Below are positions 32,259-40,460 of a DNA stretch of 64,000 bases, in pieces. Location of the stretch: positions 659,593-723,592 of the forward strand of contig NZ_SPUI01000004.1 in the NCBI RefSeq assembly GCF_004522095.1. The letters are read 5' to 3'. Position numbers and translations under genes: made by a program. Numbering within the stretch: the stretch's first letter is position 1; each line of letters opens with the position of its first letter. The DNA comes from Nocardioides sp. 503 (lineage in GTDB: Bacteria; Actinomycetota; Actinomycetes; Propionibacteriales; Nocardioidaceae). The notes beneath the pieces are model-generated. The model saw only the letters and a list, made by a program, of their open reading frames with translations. It was not told the origin of the DNA and made no database searches.

Positions 32259-33763
32259 GGGGTGGTCTCCTCTGGTGCGGGCAGGCTGATGACGAAGGTG
32301 TTGCCGACGTCTTGGGTCTCTAGCCGGAGGGAGCTGCCGGTGGCGGCCATGAGCCGGTGGGCAAGGTGCAGGCCGATGCCCTGCCCCTCCGAGTCCGGGC
32401 CGCGGCTGCCCCACTCGAAGAGGTGGTGGCGCACCTCCGCCGGGATGCCGGGTCCGTCGTCGCGGACGATCACCTCGATCGTGTGCCCGTGCCGGGTGAC
32501 CTCCACGACCGAGTGTGAGCCCGGTGCGTGTCGGGCGGCGTTGTCGAGCAGGATGTTGACGACCTCCGCCACGGCGTCCGGGTCGCCCACCCCCTGGTGA
32601 CCGGTCGGGTGCCACTCCACCACACGGCCGAGGGCCTCCTGGGCGGTGACGAGCGGCCAGATGACCTCGTCGAGGTCCACGAGCGACTGGCGGTCGTGCG
32701 ACGTGTCCTGCGGCCGAGACGGCGGCTCGGACAACGCGTCGTTGCCCTTACCGGCGAGGAGCCGCGACAGGCGACCGGCCTCCGAGTCCAGCATCCGCTC
32801 GAGCTGTCGCCGCTTGCTCGCCGGTACCTCCTCCTTCTGGTGGAGCAGGCTCGAGGCCACGGCGATGCCGGCCAGCGAGTTCGTGATCTCGTGCAGGCGG
32901 GCGCGGACGTCGCGCTCGTCGGCCTGCATGGTGGCCACCTGGTCGGCGAGGACGACCAGGGACAGGCGCTGCTCCTGGACGGCGAGACGAAGCCCCGCGC
33001 CTGCCGCGTTGACCATCAGCAGGACCCCGATGAGACCGGTGGCGATCGCGACCGCCTCCCCGATGGGGCCGACGTTCTCCTGCGTGGTGGCGACGCGGTT
33101 GACCACGAGCGCGATGACGCCGACGCCGAGCCGTGCCGAGAACCAGCTCGCCACCCCCTCCAGCAGGTACGCGGCACGGGCGATGCCGCATCCGATGACG
33201 GCCAGGGCGACCTGGGCGGTCACCACGGCGGGGTCCGTCAGGAGCAGCTCGCCGCCGAAGCGGTTGGCCGCCACGTTCACCCCGGCGACGAGCAGACCCA
33301 GCAGCAGGCCGACCGCGAACGGGTCGGCGGCGTGGCGCACGCGGTCGGACAACCGCAAGCAGCCCAGGATGAGGAGGGCGGCGGGGACGTCGATGATCAG
33401 CGTCCACCCGGCGCGGTTGAAGAACACGTCGGGCTCGGAGGCCCGGAGGCCGGCCAGGGCCGCCCCCTGGACCGAGTACTCCGTGAGGCAGAGGGCGAGC
33501 CAGCCGACGACGTTCGAGTCGGTCAGACGGTACTGGACGTACAGCAGGACCGAGGCACCGATCACCATGGGAAAGATGAGGAGCTGGGTGATGGTCTCCA
33601 GCCCACCGATCGAGCGCAGCTCCGGCGTGATCAGCAGCGTGCCCACGACCGGAGCCAGCACCATGACGAGGACGAGGGCGCTGGCCCGCGCCGTCCAGAC
33701 CTGGCGTGGGTAGCGGCCCGGGACGTGCGGCACCCACCCCGTGCGCGATCCCCCACTCGTCAT
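32168..33763 (-). CDS. Membrane sensor histidine kinase
   Basis: This 531 aa kinase has an N-terminal membrane region with roughly eight to nine helices (residues ~20-270) and no obvious extracellular ligand domain. A HisKA-like helix follows with the candidate phosphorylated histidine in RLHEITNSLAGIAVASSLL. The ATPase domain carries NILLDNAARHAPG (N box), DDGPGIP (G1) and GQGIGLHLAHRLM (G2). Multi-helix sensors of this sort often read membrane or intramembrane signals. The final ~30 residues are Ser/Thr-rich and come from the overlap with the regulator gene, so they may have little function. It faces a divergent LuxR gene across a 381-base control region. Confidence 0.85.
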   Translation of the reverse strand: MTSGGSRTGWVPHVPGRYPRQVWTARASALVLVMVLAPVVGTLLITPELRSIGGLETITQLLIFPMVIGASVLLYVQYRLTDSNVVGWLALCLTEYSVQGAALAGLRASEPDVFFNRAGWTLIIDVPAALLILGCLRLSDRVRHAADPFAVGLLLGLLVAGVNVAANRFGGELLLTDPAVVTAQVALAVIGCGIARAAYLLEGVASWFSARLGVGVIALVVNRVATTQENVGPIGEAVAIATGLIGVLLMVNAAGAGLRLAVQEQRLSLVVLADQVATMQADERDVRARLHEITNSLAGIAVASSLLHQKEEVPASKRRQLERMLDSEAGRLSRLLAGKGNDALSEPPSRPQDTSHDRQSLVDLDEVIWPLVTAQEALGRVVEWHPTGHQGVGDPDAVAEVVNILLDNAARHAPGSHSVVEVTRHGHTIEVIVRDDGPGIPAEVRHHLFEWGSRGPDSEGQGIGLHLAHRLMAATGSSLRLETQDVGNTFVISLPAPEETTPCTQSERRDRTRVSSSSRTTCSSPSPSSSP

Positions 33764-33815
33764 ACCGGGAATGTAGGAAGCCTGGACACCTCGGCCCGGT
33801 GACCCGAAGGCGTAT

Positions 33816-33829
33816 ACCCGAATTTGGGG
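33816..33829. promoter_or_regulatory. Locus palindrome, copy 3
   Basis: ACCCGAATTTGGGG fits CCCC-N6-GGGG with one mismatch. It lies about 55 bases upstream of the kinase start on the minus strand. Confidence 0.45.
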
Positions 33830-34011
33830 AGCGGCCCCCCGACGACCCACCAGCCGCGCTCTAGACCGGTGGCCTGTCTGGGGGCGGGCCCGGCGTCGGG
33901 TGTGCGCCCGCCCGGGGGACCGAGGCGGACGGACGGAGTCGCCGCGGTCCGAGTGAGGCGACTGATGGGCGTCGTGAGGAGAACTCTGCCGGTCGTGCCG
34001 AGTCCTGGCAT

Positions 34012-34025
34012 CCCCAAAAGTGGGG
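34012..34025. promoter_or_regulatory. Locus palindrome, copy 4
   Basis: CCCCAAAAGTGGGG has perfect arms. It lies 120 bases before the LuxR gene at 34145. Confidence 0.5.
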
Positions 34026-34144
34026 CTCAATGCCTTCGGTTGACACCGCCGCGTGCGCGGGCCGCAGGAGGATGGAGCGCCGACGCAGACGAGGAACGGG
34101 AGGGCCGATGTCATGCTCCAGATCGCGCTGCACGGTCACGCACT

Positions 34145-34819
34145 GTGAGCGACTCCGACGCGTCGGACGCCGTCGCCGTGACCTCCGCGCACTCGCTGGT
34201 CACCGACGCCGTCGCTGCCGCCCTGGCCGGTAGCGACCTCACCGTCATCCGGCTCCCCTGGCCGGGCACGCGCCGGGACCTGCAGGTGGGATGGTCTGAC
34301 GACGCCCCCCGGCCGTCCCTCGGCGTGATGATCTGCGACCTGACGCCTCCGGTGACCCACACGGCGCGCTGGCTGGTCGGGGTCTACCCGACGCGGTGGC
34401 TGCTCATGACCGACACCCCGAAGGGGGCGCTGTGGGGCGGGATGCTCGAGGCCGGCGTCGTGGGCGTCCTGTCGAGCACCACGAGTCTCGCCGAGCTGCT
34501 GGCCGCGATCGCGACGTTCCGCGTCAGCGGCACCAGCCGGCTCCCGCCCGAGCGCGACGAGCTGACGGCCCAGTGGCGGCTGGACGAGGCCGAGCGCGAC
34601 AGCATGGCCGCCCGGATGAGCTCGCTCACGCCGCGGGAGGCCGAGGTCCTGTTCCAGCTGCGCCTGGGGCGGTCCGTGCGGGAGATCGCCCAGCTGCACG
34701 GCGTCGCCCACTCGACGGTCCGCAGTCAGGTCAGGTCGGTGCTGCAGAAGCTCGGGGTCTCCCGGCAGCTGGCGGCGACGGCGCTCCTCGACCGGTGGGA
34801 GGGGCCTCGCGAGGAGTGA
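34145..34819 (+). CDS. LuxR-type regulator with a degenerate receiver domain
   Basis: This 224 aa protein ends in a well-conserved LuxR helix-turn-helix (LTPREAEVLFQLRLGRSVREI ... STVRSQVRSVLQKLGVSRQLAA). The N-terminal ~120 residues follow the length of a receiver, but the acidic pair near the start is replaced (VAVTSAHSLV instead of xxDDH) and the conserved lysine is replaced by serine (VGVLSSTTSL). Only an Asp in MICDLTPP remains. It is probably not controlled by ordinary phosphorylation. The start GTG 34145 is the best available, though no Shine-Dalgarno sequence is evident. It is divergent from the kinase gene. Confidence 0.75.
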   Translation: MSDSDASDAVAVTSAHSLVTDAVAAALAGSDLTVIRLPWPGTRRDLQVGWSDDAPRPSLGVMICDLTPPVTHTARWLVGVYPTRWLLMTDTPKGALWGGMLEAGVVGVLSSTTSLAELLAAIATFRVSGTSRLPPERDELTAQWRLDEAERDSMAARMSSLTPREAEVLFQLRLGRSVREIAQLHGVAHSTVRSQVRSVLQKLGVSRQLAATALLDRWEGPREE

Positions 34820-34832
34820 CGGGCCGAACGCC

Positions 34833-35873
34833 TCACCGCACGGTCTCCCCGAGCGGCGCGTCCGGGTGCTGGCGTACCCAGGAGGCCAACCGGTCGCTCC
34901 TCACGGCGTCCCACAGTCGCCGGCCCGCGGCGTGGTCGAGGTGGACGACGCTCTGAGGGCCCTCGTACCCCAGCCCCGCCACCGGGACCGTCATGAACGT
35001 CACCTCGTCCTCGTCGAGGTCTCGCAGCGACCAGAAGAGCCTCGTCATGTCCTTGGTCGACCACTCGGCGTCGACACTCAGGTGCTGGGTGATCGTGCCC
35101 AGCAGCTGGTAGACGCCCCAGGGGCCGGAGTCGCCCACCCGCTCGAGCGTGTCGGCCATCAGGGTCCGCAGGAAGTTCTGCTGACGGCTGGCGCGGTCCA
35201 GGTCCCCTCCTGGAAGGCCGTAGCGCTGGCGGACGTAGGCGAGCGCGGCCTCACCGTCGAGGTGGTGCTCCCCGGCGGTCCACGTGATGTCCCGCGCCGA
35301 GTCGTGGACGGTCTCCGGCACGGTCACGGTCACCCCTCCCAGCTCGTCGGTCAGCGCGCGAAGGCCGTCCCAGTCGATGATGGCGAGGTGGTCCACGCGC
35401 ACATGGGTCAGCTCCTCCACGGTCGCGACCGCGAGGGAGGCTCCGCCGTAGGAGAAGGCCGCGTTGATCTTGTTCTCGCCGTGGCCCGGCACCGTGACCC
35501 AGGAGTCCCGCGGCAGCGAGACGATCGATGCTCCCCGCCGGTCCGCGTCGATGTGCAGGAGCATCATCGTGTCCGATCGCTGCGCCCCGGGCACGAAGGC
35601 GGCCGCCCGCGCCCCGTCTCCGGTGGTCGGCTCGTCGGAGCGACGGTCGCTGCCCAGCAGCAGGATGTTGACCGCGCGCGCGGCGGGACCCCGGACCGGC
35701 TTCGAGGGGCGGTTCTCCAGGCCGGTGAACACGTGGTCGATCCGTTCGATGGGGGCCACGACCCGGCGGCCCAGGTAGTAGGCGCCGCCGACCGAGACGA
35801 CGGCGAGGACGCCCAGCACGGTCAGGAGCACCAGCGCGGTGCGGTGCTTGCGGCGGGGTCGGGTGGCGCCCAT
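34833..35873 (-). CDS. LytR-CpsA-Psr (LCP) family cell-wall glycopolymer ligase
   Basis: This 346 aa protein has a short basic N-terminus, one helix (residues ~13-33) and an extracytoplasmic LCP domain. The domain has ILLLGSDRRSDEPTTGDG, RSDTMMLLHIDADRRGASIV, SLPRDSWVTVPGHGENKINAAF and LAYVRQRYGLPGGDLDRASRQ, which contain the Asp and Arg residues that bind the polyprenyl pyrophosphate and Mg2+. LCP enzymes attach lipid-linked glycopolymers to peptidoglycan, so this one probably anchors the exopolysaccharide made here. ATG 35873 follows CGGAGG. The divergent palindrome at 35949 lies about 75 bases upstream. Confidence 0.9.
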   Translation of the reverse strand: MGATRPRRKHRTALVLLTVLGVLAVVSVGGAYYLGRRVVAPIERIDHVFTGLENRPSKPVRGPAARAVNILLLGSDRRSDEPTTGDGARAAAFVPGAQRSDTMMLLHIDADRRGASIVSLPRDSWVTVPGHGENKINAAFSYGGASLAVATVEELTHVRVDHLAIIDWDGLRALTDELGGVTVTVPETVHDSARDITWTAGEHHLDGEAALAYVRQRYGLPGGDLDRASRQQNFLRTLMADTLERVGDSGPWGVYQLLGTITQHLSVDAEWSTKDMTRLFWSLRDLDEDEVTFMTVPVAGLGYEGPQSVVHLDHAAGRRLWDAVRSDRLASWVRQHPDAPLGETVR

Positions 35874-35948
35874 GGCTGGCCTCCGTAGGGACGGGTGTGG
35901 TCCAGCGAGACCATTCGTCACCCGACGGGTGTGACCAGCGGTGGTCGG

Positions 35949-35976
35949 GCCATATCCCCAAGAGTGGGGATATGGC
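35949..35976. promoter_or_regulatory. Locus palindrome, copy 5, extended to 11-bp arms
   Basis: GCCATATCCCC (35949-35959) and GGGGATATGGC (35966-35976) are perfect 11-bp arms around AAGAGT. The core CCCC-N6-GGGG is the same as in the other copies. It sits between the LCP gene and the divergent gene at 36050. It is the strongest operator candidate of the locus. Confidence 0.6.
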
Positions 35977-36049
35977 GGTGCCCGGGGAGCGGGTGCCGTC
36001 GCGGGACGGTCTGCTGGCTCGGTCAGCACCCGAGCCCGAGGAGCACCCC

Positions 36050-36688
36050 GTGGACCCGTCACGAACCCACGCCCGCCGCCTGTGGTGGGTGCCCGCAGTC
36101 CTGGCGCTCCTGGGAGCGCTGGTGTGGGCTCTCGGTCCGGAGGACGCGAACGACGCGGACTCCGGGAGGCGGCCGCCGAACGCGGCCGCGCCGGCCGCGC
36201 CGACCTCGCCGCCGGGGTCCGCCCCGTCGTCCGGGCCCACGGAGGTTCCCGCGCCGGGGTCGTTGGACGAGGTGCCGGTCGAGGAGGTCACTCCCGAGCC
36301 GGCGGTCCCGCTGACAGCGACCGCCAGGCTCGGACACGGCGTCGCCCTCCGCATCGTCGACGTGGAGGACGTGCAGGGCGTGGCGCGAGGGGTCGGAGAG
36401 ATCGCGGGGCCCGCGCTGCGGGTCACCGTCGAGCTGGCGAACCGGTCGGAGGAGGAGGTGCCCGTCGACAGTGCGGTCGTCGACCTGCTCGCCGGGCCCG
36501 ACCGGACGCCGGCGGCGACGCTGACGGGTCCGGGCGGACGACCCTTCGAGGGCAGCGTGCCGGCCGGCGGGACCGCCACCGGGGTCTACGTGTTCGGCGT
36601 GCAGGACGAGGGCGGCACCCGGGTCCGGGTCTCGGTCAGCTACCGCGGCGGGGCGCCGGTCGCGGTCTTCGCAGGGGACGTCGCGTGA
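36050..36688 (+). CDS. Membrane-anchored DUF4352-like protein
   Basis: This 212 aa protein has a helix at residues ~11-28, a Pro/Ala-rich linker and a C-terminal beta-sandwich domain (ATARLGHGVALRIVDVEDV ... VTVELANRSEEEVPVDSAVV ... VYVFGVQDEGGTRVRVSVSY) resembling DUF4352/telomeric-repeat-like Ig folds of extracytoplasmic proteins. Function is unknown; it may stabilise the surface protein encoded next. Start GTG 36050 has GAGGAG six bases before it. An ATG at 35972 lies inside the palindrome and would add 26 residues; I prefer the shorter form. Confidence 0.6.
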   Translation: MDPSRTHARRLWWVPAVLALLGALVWALGPEDANDADSGRRPPNAAAPAAPTSPPGSAPSSGPTEVPAPGSLDEVPVEEVTPEPAVPLTATARLGHGVALRIVDVEDVQGVARGVGEIAGPALRVTVELANRSEEEVPVDSAVVDLLAGPDRTPAATLTGPGGRPFEGSVPAGGTATGVYVFGVQDEGGTRVRVSVSYRGGAPVAVFAGDVA

Positions 36689-36825
36689 GCGCCCGACGCC
36701 CCATCCCCAATGTTGATGGTGTTCGCGGAGGTGCCGCACCTCGGTGCGCGGGCCTGCCTACGGTCGTGGCCGCGCCGGCCGGAGCCGGATTCGTAGAGCT
36801 GCTGAGCGGGTGGAGGGGGATGACG

Positions 36826-39800
36826 GTGACACGTCGGGGCTGGTGGGGGACGCGGACCGGACAGGCGCCGCGCAGTCGGAGGATCCGGAGCCGGTCGCGG
36901 CGCCCGGCTCTGCTGGCGGCACTCGTCGGGGTGGTGGCCGCCGGCCTCGTGGCCGCAGGTCCCGCGCCGGTCTGGTCGGACACCTCGCCGCAGGACCCGG
37001 CGGACCCGGCGACCCCGCCGACGGTGTCGGCGGACGCCCTGCCCACCGTGCAGATCAACGGGGTGGTGTGGTCTCAGGCCATGGTCGGCAACCGGGTCTA
37101 CGCCGGCGGCAGCTTCAGCAACGCCCGCCCGGCCGGTTCGCCGGCCGGCTCGGGCACCGTCGCGCGGGGAAACCTGCTGGCCTACGACATCGTGACCGGT
37201 GCGCTGGTCACGTCCTTCGCCCCCGTCTTCAACGCCCAGGTCCGCGCCATCGCGGTGTCACCGGACCAGACGCGCCTCTACGTGGGTGGCGACTTCACGA
37301 CCGTCGACGGGGTCTCCCGCCGCCGGATCGCGGCGTTCAACACCACGACCGGGGCGCTGGTCGCCACCTTCAACCCGCCCGTGAACTACCACGTGAACGC
37401 CCTCGCCGCCACCAACACCACGGTCTACGCCGGCGGCGAGTTCCAGGACGTCGGCACCCAGACCCGGCAGGGCCTGGCCGCGTTCAACGCGTCGAACGGC
37501 GCGCTGCTCAACTGGGCGCCGGCCGCCACCGGTGGCGACGTCTGGGCGATGACCCTCAACCCGAGCGGGACCAAGCTCGCGGTGGGCGGCTCCTTCACCG
37601 CGCTCAACGGCTCGTCCAACCCCGGCTACGGGCTCGGCATGGTCGACGCCGGCACCGGCGCCACCCTGCCCTTCCTCGCCAACAGCGTCGTGCGCAACGG
37701 CACCGCGAACGGCGCGATCACCACGCTCACCTCCGATGCCGACCACGTCTACGGCGGCGGCTACACCTTCGGCCGTTCCGGAGGCACCTGGGAGGGGACG
37801 TTCTCCGCGTCCTGGAACGACGGGGCCGTCCGCTGGCTCAACGACTGTCACGGCGACACCTACTCGTTGCACGCCCAGGGCGAGGTCGTGTACGCCGCCA
37901 GCCACACGCACTACTGCGAGAACATCGACTCCATCCGGCAGGGCGACGGCGGCGTGGGGGACTACCCCTACTTCCGGGGCCTGGCCTTCGGCAAGACCCC
38001 GACCGGCACCGCGACCTGGGAGCCGGACCAGGGGCGCTACTACAGCTTCGCCGGTCAGCCTCGCTCCTCCGTGCTGACCTGGTACCCGAACCTCAACGCC
38101 GGCACCTACACCGGTCAGATCCAAGGACCCTGGAGCGTGACCGGCAACGCCGACTACGTGTCCATGGGCGGTGAGTTCACGCGGGTCAACGGCCAGAACC
38201 AGCAGGGCCTGGTGCGGTTCGCCAAGCCCGGCATCGCCCCCAACGACCAGGGCCCCAGCCTGTTCAACGCCACCTACCCCCTCAACGTCAGCTCGACCGA
38301 GGCCGGCAAGGTGCGGATCAACTGGAGCACCAACGAGGACATCGACAACGACTACCTCACCTACCGCCTGTACCGCGACGTCCAGAGCGGCACCGGCCTG
38401 ATCCACACGCGGCAGGTCCGGGCGAGCTGGTGGAACCACTACGGCATGGGGTTCGACGACACCGGCGTCGCTCCCGGCAGCAGCCATCGCTACCGGGTGG
38501 CGGTCACGGACGCGTTCGGCAACATCGCCAACTCGCCGTGGACCGACGTGGTGGTCGCGGGCGCGGGGTCGGACAGTGCCTACGTCGAGGCCGTCCAGGC
38601 CAGCGAGCCCACCCACTGGTGGCGCCTGAACGAGGCCAGCGGGACGGCGGCTGCGGACTCGGCCGGCTTCCGGCCCATGACGACGACGGCCACCGGGGTG
38701 ACCCGTGCCGTGCCGGGTGCGATCACCAACGACCCCACGAACGTGGCGTCGCGCTTCGACGGGGCCACGTCCACGCGGGCCTACACCACCACCATCGACA
38801 GCCCTCCGGACGTGTTCACGCTCGAGGCGTGGTTCCGCACGACGTCCTCGACCGGTGGCAAGATCGTGGGCCGCGGCAACCGCAACGACCGCAACTCCTC
38901 CAAGACGGACCGGCACCTCTACCTCAACAACGCCGGCCAGGTGGTGTTCGGCGTGAAGCCCGACCAGAGCCGCCAGGTGGTGACCAGCCCGGGCGCGTAC
39001 CGCGACGGTTCCTGGCACCACGCCGCCGCCAGCCTGTCCCCGGACGGCATGAGGCTCTACGTGGACGGCGCACTCGTCGGCGAGCGCGGTGACGTCACGA
39101 CGGCCGAGCACCTGGCACGCGGCTACTGGCGCCTGGGCGGCGACACCCTCACCAGCTGGCCGACGGCCCCCTCGAGCGCCTTCCTGAACGGAGACCTCGA
39201 CGAGGTGGCCGTCTACAAGCGGGCGTTGAGCGCCGCGGAGGTGGCGGCTCACTACACCGCCGGCACCGGTGCCCCGACGCCCAACGTCCCGCCGCGGTCC
39301 AGCTTCAGCTGGGAGGCCGAGGGCCTGACCGTCGACGTCGCGTCGACGGCCACCGACGACGACGGCACGATCGCCGGCTACGCGTGGGACTTCGCCGGCC
39401 AGGCGTCGGCCACGACGCCGACCGCGTCGCACACCTTCGCCGCGACGGGCACCTACCCCGTGACGCTCACCGTCACCGACGACGACGGCGCGACCCACTC
39501 GCGGACCCAGCAGGTCGCGGTGACCGCCCCGACGTCGAACGACCCGCCGGACGCGGACTTCACGGCGACGACGAACGGGCTCACGGCCACCCTCGTCGCG
39601 ACCGCCAGCGACTCCGACGGCTCGGTGGTGTCCTACGCCTGGGACTTCGGCGACGGAGCGACCGCCCCCGCCACGTCCTCGTCCTCGACGTCGCACTCCT
39701 ACACCGCCGCCGGCACCTACGACGTCACGCTGAGCGTCACCGACGACGACGGAGCCACGACCGAGGTCACCCGGCAGGTGCAGGTCCAGGCGCCGCCGCC

Positions 39801-40449
39801 CGGCGCCCAGCCCTACGCCCGCGACGCGTTCGCGCGCCAGGTGACCGACGGGTGGGGCAGCGCCGACCTGGGAGGTCCCTGGACCCGCGCGGGGGCAGTC
39901 ACCAACTTCTCGGTCGCGGACGGGCGCGGACGGATCCGGATGTCGAGCCCCGGGACCGGGCCCGGCATGGCGCTCGACGGCGCGGTGTCGTCCGACACCG
40001 ACCTCCGGGTCCGGGTCGGGGCCGACAAGGCTGCAACCGGTGGTGGTGTCTACCTGACCGTCCAGCCGCGGCTGCTCGCCAACGGCAACCGCTACTACGC
40101 CGACGTCCGGATGGTGGCCGGCGGCTCCGTCGCCCTGATCCTCGGCCGGACCGTGTCGGGGGCCGACACCACGCTGGTGACCCGCACCGTCCCGGGGCTC
40201 ACGGTCGCCCCCGGTGAGCTGGTGCAGGTGCGTGCGCAGGCGTCCGGGACCTCTCCGACGACCTTCCGGGTGAAGGTGTGGGCGAGCGGTGCGCCGGAGC
40301 CGGCCGCGTGGACGTCGTCGGTCACCGACAGCACCGCGAGCCTGCAGGTCGCTGGCGGGATGGGCCTGCGGACCTACCTCTCCGGCTCGGCCACGAACGC
40401 GCCGGTGCTGGGCCTCTTCGACGACCTCAGCGTCTCGCCGACGCAGTAG
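36826..40449 (+). CDS. Secreted multidomain surface protein: beta-propeller, FN3-like, LamG, two PKD domains
   Basis: This 1207 aa exported protein has a long basic signal peptide (helix near residues 24-42). Residues ~70-470 carry propeller-like repeats (VGNRVYAGGSFSNARP, RLYVGGDFTTVDG, TVYAGGEFQDVG), as in delta-60/WD-type surface proteins. An FN3-like part follows (~480-575), then a LamG/concanavalin domain (~582-800, THWWRLNEASGTAAADSAG). Two PKD domains start at ~821 and ~904 (YAWDF, YPVTLTVTDDDGA). The last ~200 residues are another concanavalin-like domain. Glycan binding is likely; enzyme activity is not evident. GTG 36826 fits GGAGGGGG at 36812-36819 better than ATG 36820. It precedes the Wzc-type kinase by 11 bases. 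Confidence 0.8.
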   Translation: MTRRGWWGTRTGQAPRSRRIRSRSRRPALLAALVGVVAAGLVAAGPAPVWSDTSPQDPADPATPPTVSADALPTVQINGVVWSQAMVGNRVYAGGSFSNARPAGSPAGSGTVARGNLLAYDIVTGALVTSFAPVFNAQVRAIAVSPDQTRLYVGGDFTTVDGVSRRRIAAFNTTTGALVATFNPPVNYHVNALAATNTTVYAGGEFQDVGTQTRQGLAAFNASNGALLNWAPAATGGDVWAMTLNPSGTKLAVGGSFTALNGSSNPGYGLGMVDAGTGATLPFLANSVVRNGTANGAITTLTSDADHVYGGGYTFGRSGGTWEGTFSASWNDGAVRWLNDCHGDTYSLHAQGEVVYAASHTHYCENIDSIRQGDGGVGDYPYFRGLAFGKTPTGTATWEPDQGRYYSFAGQPRSSVLTWYPNLNAGTYTGQIQGPWSVTGNADYVSMGGEFTRVNGQNQQGLVRFAKPGIAPNDQGPSLFNATYPLNVSSTEAGKVRINWSTNEDIDNDYLTYRLYRDVQSGTGLIHTRQVRASWWNHYGMGFDDTGVAPGSSHRYRVAVTDAFGNIANSPWTDVVVAGAGSDSAYVEAVQASEPTHWWRLNEASGTAAADSAGFRPMTTTATGVTRAVPGAITNDPTNVASRFDGATSTRAYTTTIDSPPDVFTLEAWFRTTSSTGGKIVGRGNRNDRNSSKTDRHLYLNNAGQVVFGVKPDQSRQVVTSPGAYRDGSWHHAAASLSPDGMRLYVDGALVGERGDVTTAEHLARGYWRLGGDTLTSWPTAPSSAFLNGDLDEVAVYKRALSAAEVAAHYTAGTGAPTPNVPPRSSFSWEAEGLTVDVASTATDDDGTIAGYAWDFAGQASATTPTASHTFAATGTYPVTLTVTDDDGATHSRTQQVAVTAPTSNDPPDADFTATTNGLTATLVATASDSDGSVVSYAWDFGDGATAPATSSSSTSHSYTAAGTYDVTLSVTDDDGATTEVTRQVQVQAPPPGAQPYARDAFARQVTDGWGSADLGGPWTRAGAVTNFSVADGRGRIRMSSPGTGPGMALDGAVSSDTDLRVRVGADKAATGGGVYLTVQPRLLANGNRYYADVRMVAGGSVALILGRTVSGADTTLVTRTVPGLTVAPGELVQVRAQASGTSPTTFRVKVWASGAPEPAAWTSSVTDSTASLQVAGGMGLRTYLSGSATNAPVLGLFDDLSVSPTQ

Positions 40450-40460
40450 GAGGAGAGCAC

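Larger units (their letters stand above)
33764..34144. other. Divergent control region between the kinase and a LuxR gene
   Basis: No gene is supported in these 381 bases. Two locus palindromes occur at 33816-33829 (imperfect, flanking AATTT) and 34012-34025 (perfect). GTATAC at 33812-33817 is AT-rich within a GC-rich stretch and might be part of a promoter. No clear ribosome binding site precedes the GTG at 34145. Confidence 0.45.

Noticed and set aside
35972..36049. N-terminal extension of the DUF4352-like protein starting inside the palindrome
   Set aside because: The extension has no hydrophobic or conserved features and the GTG at 36050 has a good ribosome binding site.
36705..36718. 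CCCCAATGTTGATG as a full locus palindrome
   Set aside because: Only the left arm matches; the right arm GATG has two mismatches. Mentioned as a half-site only.
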